Source of the DNA: Pavlovales sp. CCMP2436
Taxonomy: Eukaryota; Haptophyta; Pavlovophyceae; Pavlovales
Length of the DNA: 20,105 nt
Assembly (NCBI GenBank): GCA_026770615.1
Contig: MU631709.1
Coordinates: 58,154 to 78,258, forward strand
Direction of reading: 5' to 3'
Numbering within the stretch: position 1 is the first letter of the stretch; every line of letters starts with the position of its first letter. A model generated the notes under the pieces. That model was not told where the DNA came from. It saw only the letters and a list, made by a program, of their open reading frames with translations, and made no database searches. The translations under genes were made by a program, and so were the position numbers. Shown in pieces: positions 1 to 8,525 of this stretch.

Positions 1-736
1 CTGTGAGTGCGCTTGTGCCGAGCGAGGTGGCCCGCGGTCGTGGCGCTGTACCCGCAACCCGGCTCGTCGCACGCGTACGGCCGCTCGCCGCTGTGCGTGC
101 GCTTGTGCGCCGTGAGGTCACTCGCCTCAGCTGCTAGTAGTCGCAGCCCGGCTCGTCGCACGGGTACGGCCGCTCGCCGCTGTGGGTGCGCTTGTGCGTC
201 GTGAGGTGGCCCGGCTGCGTGGCCCTGAAGTCGCAGCCGGGCTCGTCGCACGCGTACGGCCGCTCACCGCTGTGCGTCCGCGTGTGCCGAGCGAGGTTGG
301 TCGCGGTAGTGGCGCTGTACCCGCAACCCGGCTAGTCGTACGGGTACGGCCGCTCGCCGGTGTGCGTGCGCTTGTGCTTCGTGAGGTCGCCGGCAGTAGT
401 GGCGCTGTAGCCGCACCCGGGCTCGTCACACGGGAATGGCCGCTCATCGCTGTGCGCGCGCTTGTTGGCCTTGCGCGGCGCCGCTTTCGGCAGAGCGTGA
501 CTCCTCTGCCTGTGCGCCGAGAGGTAGCGTCGGGTAGAAGAGAAGTGTCCACAGCCAGGCTCGTCGCAGGGGAAGTCACGCCCCGCCAATGGACAGAATG
601 GCAGCCGTACGTAACCGGGTGGGAAGGGAGGCGGTAGTGGCTCTGCGACTGCCGCGCCATCGTCGTCACGCGAGCTTCCATCGTCGTGTGCGTCTTGCCC
701 GTCCGCAGCGAGCGTTCGCGAGCTTCGGGGCGCCAT
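1..736 (-). pseudogene. C2H2 zinc-finger protein, decayed array, 3' end outside the window
   Basis: The reverse strand starts with ATG at 736 and an acidic, unstructured leader of about 55 residues. About six C2H2 units follow, the last five spaced 84 bases (28 residues) apart. Finger 1 (about 505-575) and finger 2 (about 355-430) are intact; finger 2 reads CDEPGC, twelve residues, then HKRTH, with a TGERPYP linker. In finger 3 the first Cys codon is TAC (Tyr) and the Glu codon two positions later is TAG, at about 332-336. Finger 4 (about 189-255) is intact. Finger 5 (about 95-170) has an in-frame TAG and is one base short, so the frame shifts. Finger 6 reaches the left edge. Such arrays normally bind DNA or RNA in the nucleus. 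The damage suggests a pseudogene, or a functional two-finger protein of about 134 residues with a dead tail. Assembly error is possible. Confidence 0.7.
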
Positions 737-809
737 GACTCATCATCAGCCCGGTGGATTGACGGAACGAAAACAGCCGACTTCATCCGTTCCAAACAGG
801 GATTTACAC

Positions 810-852
810 ATTCCCGGAATGCCACAGAAGTATTCCGGGAATTCCCGGGAAT
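810..852. repeat. Short inverted repeats at the 3' end of the EF-hand gene
   Basis: ATTCCCGGAAT (810-820), ATTCCGGGAAT (832-842) and ATTCCCGGGAAT (841-852) are inverted or self-complementary copies of one motif. They lie directly after the stop codon of the reverse-strand EF-hand gene, where a transcript could fold into a hairpin. The role is unknown; a 3'-end processing structure is a guess. Confidence 0.5.
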
Positions 853-2997
853 TATGGGAATATGGAATATAGAACAGACAGGCTCTCAACGACCATCCGT
901 ACGAATGTTTTGTCGTCGCGGATGCTCCAGCTAAGCCAGGCGTAGTAGTCGACGAACTCGTCGACGGAGACGACCTCGCTCTCGTCCTTGTCGAAGCCGC
1001 GCAAGTAGGCCGCGAGCACCTGCCCCGACGTCGCGCGCCCCTCCTGCACCTGCGGGTGGAACGCCGCGTCGTACTGGCGGGCGATGTCCCTAAGGACGAT
1101 TCCAACGCGCGGGTCGGCGCCCGCGACGGCGCAGAGCTGCTCGAAGGCGCGCAGCACCACCTCCTCGCGCTCAAGGCCCAGCGGCGAGCGCACCGTCAGG
1201 GCAAACTCCTCAAACGCGATTGCGTCGTCGCCGTTCCTGTCGAAGACGTGGAAGAGCGCCTCGAGGTCCGAGCGCGGCAGCGGCCAGACCTCCGTGGACT
1301 TGAGGCAGAGCTCGAGCCCGCGCGCAAACTCCGCCCTGCTGATTCCGCCGCTGCCATCCTGGTCGAAGACGCGGAACTGGCGCACCGTGTCCTGCATCGA
1401 CTTAACGCCGCCAGCGCCACGGCTCGCCAGAGCCTCGCGCACGCGGCCGATCGTCGCGCGCGCGCGGCCGGACGAGGACTCGCGGAAGAGCATCGACTCC
1501 AGCTCGGACGCGGTCAGTGCTCCGCTGCGGTCAAAGTCGTAGCGTTCGAAGAGGGCACGCGCGGTCGTGGGCGTCGCCCACGGTACGGACAACGCGACGA
1601 GCATCTGCTCGAACTCACGAGGGCCGATGCATTGCTCGTTGAGCGCGCGCGCGCCCTGCGAGCCTAAGAAGAGGCGGCGTAGCGCCTTTTGCTTCGAGCC
1701 CGCGCTCACCTGCCATTCGTCCATTCATTGGAGGCACGGTTAGAGATACAGTATATAAGTGACAGGTGAGAGATATATAATGAACGAATGGACGAATATT
1801 ATTAGCATTGGTGTATGCACGGTTCAGAAGGGCAGTGACGGGTGCTATATAGTGATACAATAAATACAATTATACAAGAGTACGATAATATCATCAGTGT
1901 AGTGTTGCTGCACCACTGGAGACTGGGAGACCGTTTACGGGGCCGGGCGTTTTTATAAATATTTACACGCACAATAATACAATCGTAAAAGAAAAGAGAA
2001 AAAGAAAAAAAATGATTACCTGTTGCTCGTCGAGCAGACGGCGCAGTGAGGCCTCGAGCGCGTCGACCTGCCGCAGCGTGGGCTGGCCGGCTGCCGCGCC
2101 ATCGTGCGCGAACCAGGCGCGCAGCGAGAGGTCCTCTGCCGAGGAAGAGTCGCGTGGCGACATGAGTAGCTGCGAGTTGCCGCGCTCGCCCGTGCCCACG
2201 CCTGCGCCGGTGCCGGTACCGGCGCTGGCGCCGGCGCTGGCGCTGGCGCCGGCGCCCGCACCCGCGCTTAAACCGAGCCGGGCCTGCAGCCACGCCGAGC
2301 GCGGCCGCCTCACCTGCACCACCTGCACAGGCTGCTCCGGCCACCCGCCTGCGCCCGCTGGCGCTCCTCCCTCGTACGGCTCTTTATACCCGTAGCCAGG
2401 CGGGTGCTGCGCGTACCCAACCGGAGCTGCTTGCGAAGGATGCGCGTAGGCAACCGGGACGTACCCAACCGGAGCGTAGGCGTACCCGCCCGAGCGCATA
2501 GCGTCTCGCCGAGCCTGCTCGTGCACGAGGTCGATATCTATACCGCCCCGGCTGGCGAGCAGCGGCTCGGCGACACGGTAGGCGTGCATCACGTTGGCCG
2601 GGTGCTCGCGGTAGACATGCGTTGCGTTTGCCGGATGCTCGCGGTAGGCGGGTGTCGTGTTGGGCTCGCGGTAGCGGGTCTCCCCGGCGAACGGTCGACG
2701 CGCCCCGGCGTCGGCGCCGGGGCGAGTCTCGACGCCGGGGTGGGTTTGCTCCCTGGCACCGCGCGCCGCCTCGCTCACGTCACCGGCGGCCCGCAGCCCG
2801 CGGTCCCTGTGGTCGCGAGCGGGGACCGTCGCGAGCCCGGCCACGGGCGCGGGCCCGCTCCGCAAGCCGGCGCTGCCCGCCGGAGAGGTCTGACGCTCGT
2901 GCCGGGCCCCGCGCGCCGGCCTGTTGGACGTGGCGTTGTGGTGGCTGAACTCGCGCGACGCGCTCGATCCGAAGCCGCGCACGTCAGCTGCTCGCAT
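852..2997 (-). CDS. Calcyphosin-like EF-hand protein with long N-terminal extension (two exons)
   Basis: Model: exon 1 2997-2020, intron 2019-1710 (GTAATC...GGCAG, AT-rich), exon 2 1709-852. Both junctions are phase 0, giving about 611 residues. Exon 2 carries four EF-hand loops: DFDRSGALTASE, DQDGSGGISRAE, DRNGDDAIAFEE and DKDESEVVSVDE. Loop 4 has Glu where position 6 is normally Gly, so its calcium binding may be weak. The RGAGGVKSM segment before loop 2 and EFVDYYAWLSWSI after loop 4 match the calcyphosin pattern (RGASGI..., EF.DYYSGVSASI). That family is about 190 residues long and, in protists, is often linked to flagella. Exon 1 encodes a disordered leader with YREHPAN repeats, PVGY repeats, an Ala/Gly/Ser/Thr run and a short helical end. 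A simpler alternative is an ATG at 1724 giving a 290-residue protein. The C-terminus runs into palindromic DNA, so a further 3' exon is possible. Confidence 0.7.
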
Positions 2998-3037
2998 TGT
3001 GCGGCGATGAGCGGCGCACGCAATATAGCCGCGGTCG

Positions 3038-3044
3038 ATTTATA
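3038..3044 (-). promoter_or_regulatory. TATA-like box for the EF-hand gene
   Basis: TATAAAT on the reverse strand, 41 bases before the ATG at 2997, in otherwise GC-rich sequence. The spacing would give a very short 5' leader. This supports the exon 1 start but is only a motif match. Confidence 0.35.
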
Positions 3045-3193
3045 CCGGATTTATTTTGATGGGAAAACCCCTCCGTGCGCGGGCTACCTTATTTATTACA
3101 CTGAGAGCCGGCCAAGGGATGGCCCGGCCCGCTTCACACCTCACAGCCAAGGGGGGGTTCTTAAAATAAAATAATAATTATTTGTTTTGTTAC

Positions 3194-3313
3194 CAGCGTC
3201 GATGAGCTGGCGAGCTTCTCCGGCGTCGTGTAGACAACCGCGAACTCTCCGTCAAAGGCACGCATCTCCATCGAACTCTCCATCAAATGAAAGCGAGTAG
3301 CTCCAAAGATGTA
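3194..3313 (-). pseudogene. Fragment resembling a RecQ-type helicase exon
   Basis: The reverse strand is open here and ends in GEFAVVYTTPEKLA followed by a short Ser-rich end and a GTAACA donor-like site at 3193. VVYxTPEKL is the Walker B-side signature typical of RecQ DNA helicases, which unwind DNA in repair. Only about 40 codons are visible. No Walker A or helicase C-terminal domain is found nearby, and the fragment lies between two unrelated genes. It is therefore probably a relic or a captured exon piece. The identification rests on one motif. Confidence 0.35.
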
Positions 3314-3440
3314 ATTTTTATGCGGCGAAATTAAATTTTGGTGGGCCGTTAGTTAGTGAATGAAATTTCGCGCGTTTTTGTCTTATTGAAAGCCTTTCCA
3401 CACAGTCGCAGCAGCCAGCCGCGCATCCTTCGTGCCAGTC

Positions 3441-5556
3441 ATGAAGGACCAGGTGCGCTCCACCGGCGCGCGTGCCTCCGCCGACGCCCTCCTCGCACTG
3501 CCCGCGGCCGCCCCGCCGCTTGCGTCCGAGGGCTCGGCTTCCACCGCGCCGCCCACGGCCGTTAGTTATACAAACGCCAACGATGGCAGGTCAACCGCGC
3601 CCTCCTCAGTTTCATGCCGCTCGAGAACTTCAACAACCTCGAGGAGGACACGATCACGTCGGGCGTCAAGGGCGTGATCGTCGCCAACCCGCTGCTCAAT
3701 GACATCGCCAACATCCACGGCCCCGACGGAGGCTCAACTCCAACGGAGCTGGCAACGTTGCTTAAGGACGCCGAGCTGCACTTCAACGCCGGCAGCTCCA
3801 AGCCGCACGACGGCTCGCACCTCAGCCAGCTCTTCAGGGACATCGGTGCGGTAATCAACGGGCGCACGAAGGCGGCTGCCGGCGGCTTGCTGTCAAGGTT
3901 TCTCAGCTTCTTCGTCCTCATCGCGTCGGGCATCGCGCCGGGCGTTGGCGCCGTCTTTGACGAGGGCGCCGTGGAGACCTCGAAGAAGCGCAAGGCTGGC
4001 CGCACCCTACACATCTCGCGCGTCACCATCCGCGTCGGCCGCGCCAACGGCAACAAGGCGCTGCTCGACGCGGCGCGCGGTCGCAGCTTTCACGAGCTGG
4101 TCAGCGGCGGCTGGAACGCGGCGAGCATCTGCAACGTATGGGCAGCCGCGCCCTCGAATCACACGGACTACGTCCTCCCGATCGACCACGTCCGTATCGC
4201 CGTTGAGCCACGCGCCAAAATGCTGTACATCGTGCTTGTCGTGACCCGTGTTGACCGTGAGGGCCGCTCCCTCTGCCAATACGCCGCCCTGATGCGATTG
4301 GAAGCCGTAGCCGGACAAGCCAACCTGCAATCACACGGGTTTGGCAACGGCCGTCCCCTCGACGATCTCATCGTCCCCGCCGAAACTGCTTATAAGCTCA
4401 ACCCGGCCTGGCGCGGCGAGCAGCGATTCAAGGTCAGGCTTAACCCTAACACAATCACAATTTGATCATAAGCACATTTAACCTTGATCATATCCACAAT
4501 CACAATCACAACACTTCAAGGTCGAGTCCTCGTCGCATTCCAACGCCTCCTTCAGCTGCAGGAACGCGCTGCCCGATCTGGGCTCCACAGTCGAATGCAT
4601 GATAATCAAGGGCGTGAGCCCGCAGGCGTTTGCGCCCCGCGACGTCGATGCGGCCCCAGGTCTGGCCGACGCGATCAAGGCGGCGTGTGCGCGGCTCGTA
4701 ATGCGGGAGGGGTACCCAGATGCGCTGACCTGCGTCCTCACCGCCGACATCCAATTTACCCCTCCCCTCTCTCCGCGGCGGCCAGCTCCTGCCTGCAATT
4801 ATTATTATTATTATTTTTATAATTGTTATTAATATGATTCCTACTATTTTTATTATACTCCTGCCTGCAATTGAGGGGGGTGGGAGGATATATGAATGAA
4901 GGGAGTAGGGATGCGTACCCGTACCCGCTGAGCTGCGTCATCACCGCCGACTTCCAGGTGCGCTACGACGGCGAGTCGCGTCACCAGCCGACAGCGGGCA
5001 TCCCGTCCCTCTCGCAGAGGATGCTTGTCGCGGCGAACGAGCTGCCGCGCTCGCTCGCTTCAGCGGGCAACGGTGCGGGCGCGGCCGACATGAGCGCGCA
5101 GGCGGCGTTGACGGCGTCGCTGCTCGAGGCCATGCGCACCAAGTACGCTGCCGAAGCCTACGCCCCGATGTCCAAGGAGGAGCGGGCCGCTGCGAGGAAG
5201 GCCAAGCGCGACGCGGCTGTGGAGAGCGGGACTCACGTCTGCCAAGAGGAGGGCTGTGGCAGTGCCTTCCCCAATCCGAGCACGCTCGCGGTATGCATCA
5301 TCGCCCGCCGCGCAGCAGCCCGCGCTCGTCACTCGCAGCCACTGCCAGAGCCCGAACAGGGCGGGCGCGCAGACCTCTACACCGTGCGGACGCCCCTCCC
5401 CGCGCTGCCCTCACCGCACCTGCCCCTGTGCTGCCGATTGCCCCCCCCCCACAGAGGCACGCGCGCACGCACGCTTCGGCCAAGAAGAAGGCTCGCAAAG
5501 CCGCTGCGAGCAAGGCATACCGCGACGCGGCTGTGGAGAGCAGGAAGCACGTCTAA
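3441..5556 (+). CDS. Uncharacterised protein with a C-terminal, intron-split C2H2 zinc finger
   Basis: Proposed exons: 3441-3452, 3590-4432, 4521-4711, 4909-5290, 5455-5556, about 509 residues, all phases consistent. Exon 2 alone is open for 281 codons and is the firmest part; its first internal Met is at 3614. Exon 1 (MKDQ) and the 4712-4908 intron (weak GTACCC donor) are the least certain. I do not recognise the N-terminal ~400 residues. They include a hydrophobic stretch LLSRFLSFFVLIASGIAPGV (exon 2, about 3886-3945) and a basic SKKRKAGR. The C-terminal part has a basic KEERAAARKAKR helix, then one C2H2 finger: CQEEGC, twelve residues, HARTH. The 5291-5454 intron interrupts it just before the His pair, and splicing recreates exact C-x4-C-x12-H-x3-H spacing. 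That spacing strongly supports the last splice. A Lys-rich tail follows. A nuclear, nucleic-acid-binding role is plausible from the finger only. Confidence 0.6.
4433..4520 (+). other. 88-base intron bounded by a 9-base direct repeat
   Basis: TTCAAGGTC occurs at both splice junctions (4427-4435 and 4515-4523), so the cut AAG|GTC could belong to either copy. The intron is AT-rich with repeated CACAATC and TTGATCATA motifs. Removing it keeps phase 0 and bypasses the TGA at 4463-4465. A direct repeat at both ends is what intron insertion with a target duplication, or intron gain by tandem duplication, would leave. Confidence 0.55.
4700..4950 (+). repeat. Duplicated exon segment around an AT-rich spacer
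   Basis: About 4710-4755 (coding YPDALTCVLTADIQ) and 4912-4960 (coding YPYPLSCVITADFQ) are clearly related. Between them is an AT-rich spacer rich in ATT, and CTCCTGCCTGCAATT is directly repeated at 4786-4800 and 4858-4872. In my model the first copy has become intron sequence. Mutually exclusive exons are the alternative. Confidence 0.6.
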
Positions 5557-5690
5557 TAATATATATATATCATTGAGCGTTGTGTGTGGGGGGGGAGAGG
5601 CATGCCTTGCTCGCGTAACTTAATGAGCACAAGCTCAGTCTAATAATATATATATATCATTAGACGTTGTGTGTGTGGGGGGGGAGAGGG
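5551..5690 (+). repeat. Tandem duplication of the gene's 3' flank, (TA)n plus G-run
   Basis: GTCTAATAATATATATATAT and its TTGTGTGTGGGG continuation at 5551-5600 recur at 5638-5690. A third, shorter GTTGTGTGTGGGG copy is at 5992-6006, followed by further G-runs. The first copy contains the stop codon of the preceding gene. The duplicated stop region may act in 3'-end formation; the long G-runs may form quadruplexes. Confidence 0.6.
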
Positions 5691-5796
5691 GGGGGGAGGC
5701 AGGAAGAAACGTGTTCTGACCGCCGGACTGATCGCACCGCGTCGTCCGGTGTGGTTTTTAAAAGTGGTCCTTGCTGGAGTTGGTAGGATTACATAA

Positions 5797-5950
5797 CGGG
5801 TCTGACGCCAGCTTGAATCCTCATCAGTGAAGGCAGTGAGTGAACATCACCTGTTGAACCATGTTGAGCCGCTAATAATAATCCTTATCAGTGACGTCGA
5901 CCAAGTCCGTGGGCGAACACCAGGCCTGTTGAACCATGCTGAAGCGCTAA
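5797..5950. repeat. Partial copies of two local repeat families (R1, R2)
   Basis: 5797-5826 is a reverse-strand piece of R2 (GACGCCAGCTTGAATCC). 5828-5872 and 5892-5948 are diverged forward copies of R1 (core CTGTTGAACCATG...GAGCCGCT), both followed by AATAATAATCCTTATCAGT. They look like tandemly re-used ends of the element intact at 6099-6374. Confidence 0.6.
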
Positions 5951-6098
5951 TAATAATCCTTATCAGTAGTACACGCACCTAAATGGACGTTAGCGTTGTG
6001 TGTGGGGGGGGGGTAGGGGGGGGGAACCTGTGGCAATTACTACGAGTTCACCACCAACCTCACCTCTACCACCACCATCCCTGCTGCCAGGACTAATG

Positions 6099-6374
6099 TC
6101 TGACGTCGACCAAGTCAGTGAGTGAACAACACCTGTTGAACCATGCTGAGCCGCTATATATTTATGATAGGGATTCAAGCTGGCGTCTGACTGTTCTGAA
6201 TGTGTGCTGGTCTGAGCGCTGCGTCGCCCATTGCCTGCTGCGTGCCTTAGTCGGCTGCGCTGGCTTGGGCGCCACCGCTATATATGTATCCCTATCAGTA
6301 ATATAACGGGTCTACATAGCGGCTCAGCATGGTTCAACAGGTGTTGTTCACTCACTGACTTGGTCGACGTCAGA
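6099..6374. mobile_element. 276-bp MITE-like element with perfect 58-bp terminal inverted repeats
   Basis: Bases 6099-6156 (starting TCTGACGTCGACCAAGTCAG) are the exact reverse complement of 6317-6374. The interior holds a forward R2 copy (about 6167-6277). No protein is encoded, so it would be non-autonomous. I see no convincing target-site duplication in the flanks (TAATG / CGAAT). Perfect arm identity implies a recent insertion or gene conversion between arms. R1 arms also occur alone at 5828, 5892, 6459-6484 and 7139. Confidence 0.7.
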
Positions 6375-6548
6375 CGAATATAACGGGTTTATAGTCTCGG
6401 CTACGACCCCCGCCCAACGCCTTCTTTGCTGCGTGTTGGAATGCAGCTCTTAGATTCAGACCTGTTGAAAACTGCTGAGCCGCTAGTAATAATATGTAGA
6501 GCTCCATATAATCTCTATCACCATCATCCGCACGCGTACATATATTAT

Positions 6549-7051
6549 CGCGTTGCGCAGCGACGCGTCAGCGCTTTGCTTTCTGCTGAGTCCTCATCAT
6601 CCACCACTTCTACCAGTTCTCTACTTTGGCGTAGCGCTTAGGAGTCTGCGTCAGAGCGCTAAGATCAGCTTCACTTGAATTCGACACACCGCCAGCCAGA
6701 ATCCCCCAACATTAATACAGGGAATCGCGGGCAATAAGAAGCCGCAGTGTTAAGTGGCTGAGCCTCGTTTTTTGCATTGTTTGTATGTAATTTAAGCAAA
6801 TTTAAGCATTGTTTGTATGTAAATTGCAAAGAAGCTCAGCCTCAAGCTCAATATTCGCCCTTCTTATTGCCCGCGATCCCCTGTATATTAATGTAGGGGG
6901 GTTCGGGCTGGCGGTACGTTTCAAGTTCAAATCAGGCTGATCTTAGCGCTCCGACGCAGGCTCCTACGCGCTACGCCGAAGTGGGGAGCTGGTAGAAGTG
7001 GTAGATGATAAGGAAGCCGAAAACAAAGCTCTGGCGTCGCTGCGCAACGCG
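6549..7051. mobile_element. 503-bp palindromic foldback element
   Basis: The left half from CGCGTTGCGCAGCGACG (6549) pairs with the right half ending in CGTCGCTGCGCAACGCG (7051), with matches along nearly the whole length and a centre near 6800. Matching landmarks are CGCTAAGATCAGC with GCTGATCTTAGCG, CTTCTACCAG with CTGGTAGAAG, and the GGGCAATAAGAAG block with CTTCTTATTGCCC. The loop carries GCATTGTTTGTATGTAA twice. No coding capacity. Fragments of this family occur at 8079-8104 and 16553-16600. Confidence 0.75.
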
Positions 7052-7138
7052 GGGCCGCCCGATAGTGCCCCTGTATATACATAGTTATATAGTTATAAAG
7101 TTATACAGTTAGATAGATATATACATTAGGGACTTATG

Positions 7139-7247
7139 TCTGACGTCGACCAAGACAGTGAGTGAACACTACCTGTTGAACCACGCTGAGCCGCTAATAA
7201 TCACTGTATGCATTACTGATGGGGATTCAAGCTGACGTCCAAATGTC
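7139..7247 (+). repeat. R1 copy followed by a truncated R2 copy
   Basis: 7139-7195 is a 57-base R1 copy with a few differences from the 6099 arm. It is followed by the start of R2 (GGGATTCAAGCTGACGTC, about 7218-7235), which breaks off near 7247. The order R1-R2 matches the left part of the 6099-6374 element, so this is probably a one-armed remnant. Confidence 0.6.
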
Positions 7248-7700
7248 CTGAAAATATTGTGTAATTACATTCTTGCCTGGGCAGCGACACAGACCCACAC
7301 ACCCCAGCAACCAGCAGAGGCGCGCCAAAAGCGCAGGAAGAGAGAGGGACAATGCCCCGAAGCCACACCGGCAGAGTCGCGCCACAAGCGCAAGAGGGAA
7401 GAACGATGCCCCGAAAACACACCCCAACATATCGAGCCCGAGGCCCACCCTCCTGAGGGGGTGGGGTAGACCGACAAGCCTCCACCGTGTAATTCCTGCC
7501 CCTCGTGGGCAAGAATCACACGGTGAGATACAGGCTGTCGGAGGTTATTTGTCTGTTTATTATGTTCTACAGGTGCGGCATGTGCGCAGGCGAGCTGCAT
7601 TTTGAGACGAGCGAGAAGCAGCAGCGGCCGGTCAGCGCGCGCCAGTCAGAGAGTCGTCGATTGTCGTGTGTCTGATCAGCCTCAGTGGTGGGGACGGTAT
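7248..7700. other. Gene-free stretch with one hairpin (7484-7524)
   Basis: No convincing gene is present: four frames are open for about 70-110 codons on both strands, but composition is uniform and no motif is recognisable. Two parallel segments (AATGCCCCGAAGCCACACC near 7351 and GATGCCCCGAAAACACACC near 7403) indicate a roughly 52-base tandem duplication. ACCGTGTAATTCCTGCCC (7484-7501) pairs with GGGCAAGAATCACACGGT (7507-7524), sixteen of eighteen positions, so a stable stem is possible. Its function is unknown. Confidence 0.45.
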
Positions 7701-7825
7701 TCGTGTGCTCTAAGGTCTCTTGATCCGAGTGTTCTCGCAACGCTTGGGTCATGTGGAGACCTGTCAGGGGACGGACGTATTTCTAGATATTTACACACTA
7801 ACGTTGGAGTTCCATCGGCATGCGC

Positions 7826-8046
7826 AGTGGCACCCAAGCTAGCTAGCGCAGCCGACCAAGGCACGCAGCACGCAATGGGCGACGCAGCGCTCTGCGCTGA
7901 GACCAGCACAACTTCCAAGACAGTCAGACACCAGCTTTGATTCCTATGAGTAATATAATTATATCACTAATAGGGATTCGAGAATCAAGCTGGTGTCTGA
8001 CTGTCCTGGAAGTTGTGCTGGTCTGAGCGCTGCGTCACCCATTGTC
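7826..8046. repeat. Inverted pair of R2 copies (hairpin)
   Basis: A reverse R2 copy (about 7831-7949) faces a forward copy (about 7971-8046) across a short AT-rich loop. The arms share about 75 bases around GACTGTCCTGGAAGTTGTGC / AACTTCCAAGACAGTCAGAC. Both keep the GCGCTGCGTC(A/G)CCCATTG block of the R2 family. Confidence 0.65.
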
Positions 8047-8078
8047 TATATATATAGCTATATTTGTAGTTATATAAA

Positions 8079-8250
8079 TGTAGGGGGATTCTGGCTGGCG
8101 GTCAGTAATATCTTTCTGATAGGGATTCAAGCTGGCGTCTGACTGTTCTGGATGTTGTGCTGGTCTGAGCGCTGCGTCGCCCATTGCCTGCTGCGTGCCT
8201 CAGTCGGCTGCGCTGGCTTGGGCGCAACCGCGAGTTCCGATGGATCTCCG
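8079..8250 (+). repeat. Foldback fragment plus the longest R2 copy
   Basis: AATGTAGGGGGATTCTGGCTGGCGG (8078-8102 region) is a piece of the 6549-7051 family. 8118-8250 is an R2 copy running from AGGGATTCAAGCTGGCGTC to GGCTTGGGCGCAACCGC, closely similar to 6167-6277. The bases from 8250 to 8525 hold no gene or repeat I can support. Confidence 0.6.
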
Positions 8251-8525
8251 GTAGTGTGCCCGGGCAAGGGCGTCATGTTTATAGGTCGAGATCATCTCGG
8301 CATAAGTATTGTGCAGGTATGGTATGCAGTAAAGCGATCTCGCGTCGATTCATCAGATTCACGTAGCTCTGGAGTTGGTCACTGGCACCCTGAGTTCTTG
8401 CTGCACTGTGTTGTACTGCACACGGTAATTTCGACTCGCCTTACTCCGGCCTCACCTCAGCCGCAACTGAGGCGAGCAGCGCCCCCACGTCTCCATTCGG
8501 TCCACACTGGCCGTAGCGCAGTAGA

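Noticed and set aside
127..825. 232-codon reverse-strand frame over the zinc-finger array
   Set aside because: It reads the finger repeat in the wrong frame (Ser/Arg/Thr-rich repeats), while another frame gives clear C2H2 ligands.
7257..7605. Four overlapping ~70-110 codon frames on both strands
   Set aside because: None has biased third positions or a recognisable motif; the region is a tandem-duplicated repeat within the element island.
5797..8250. Possible CRISPR array from repeated short blocks
   Set aside because: Copies occur in both orientations, differ in length and have no regular spacers or cas genes; they are nested inverted-repeat elements in eukaryotic DNA.
8290..8420. Reverse-strand peptide with SDQLQSYVNLMNRREIALLH
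   Set aside because: Looks coding-like but is short, ends without a usable splice or start context, and no family is recognised.
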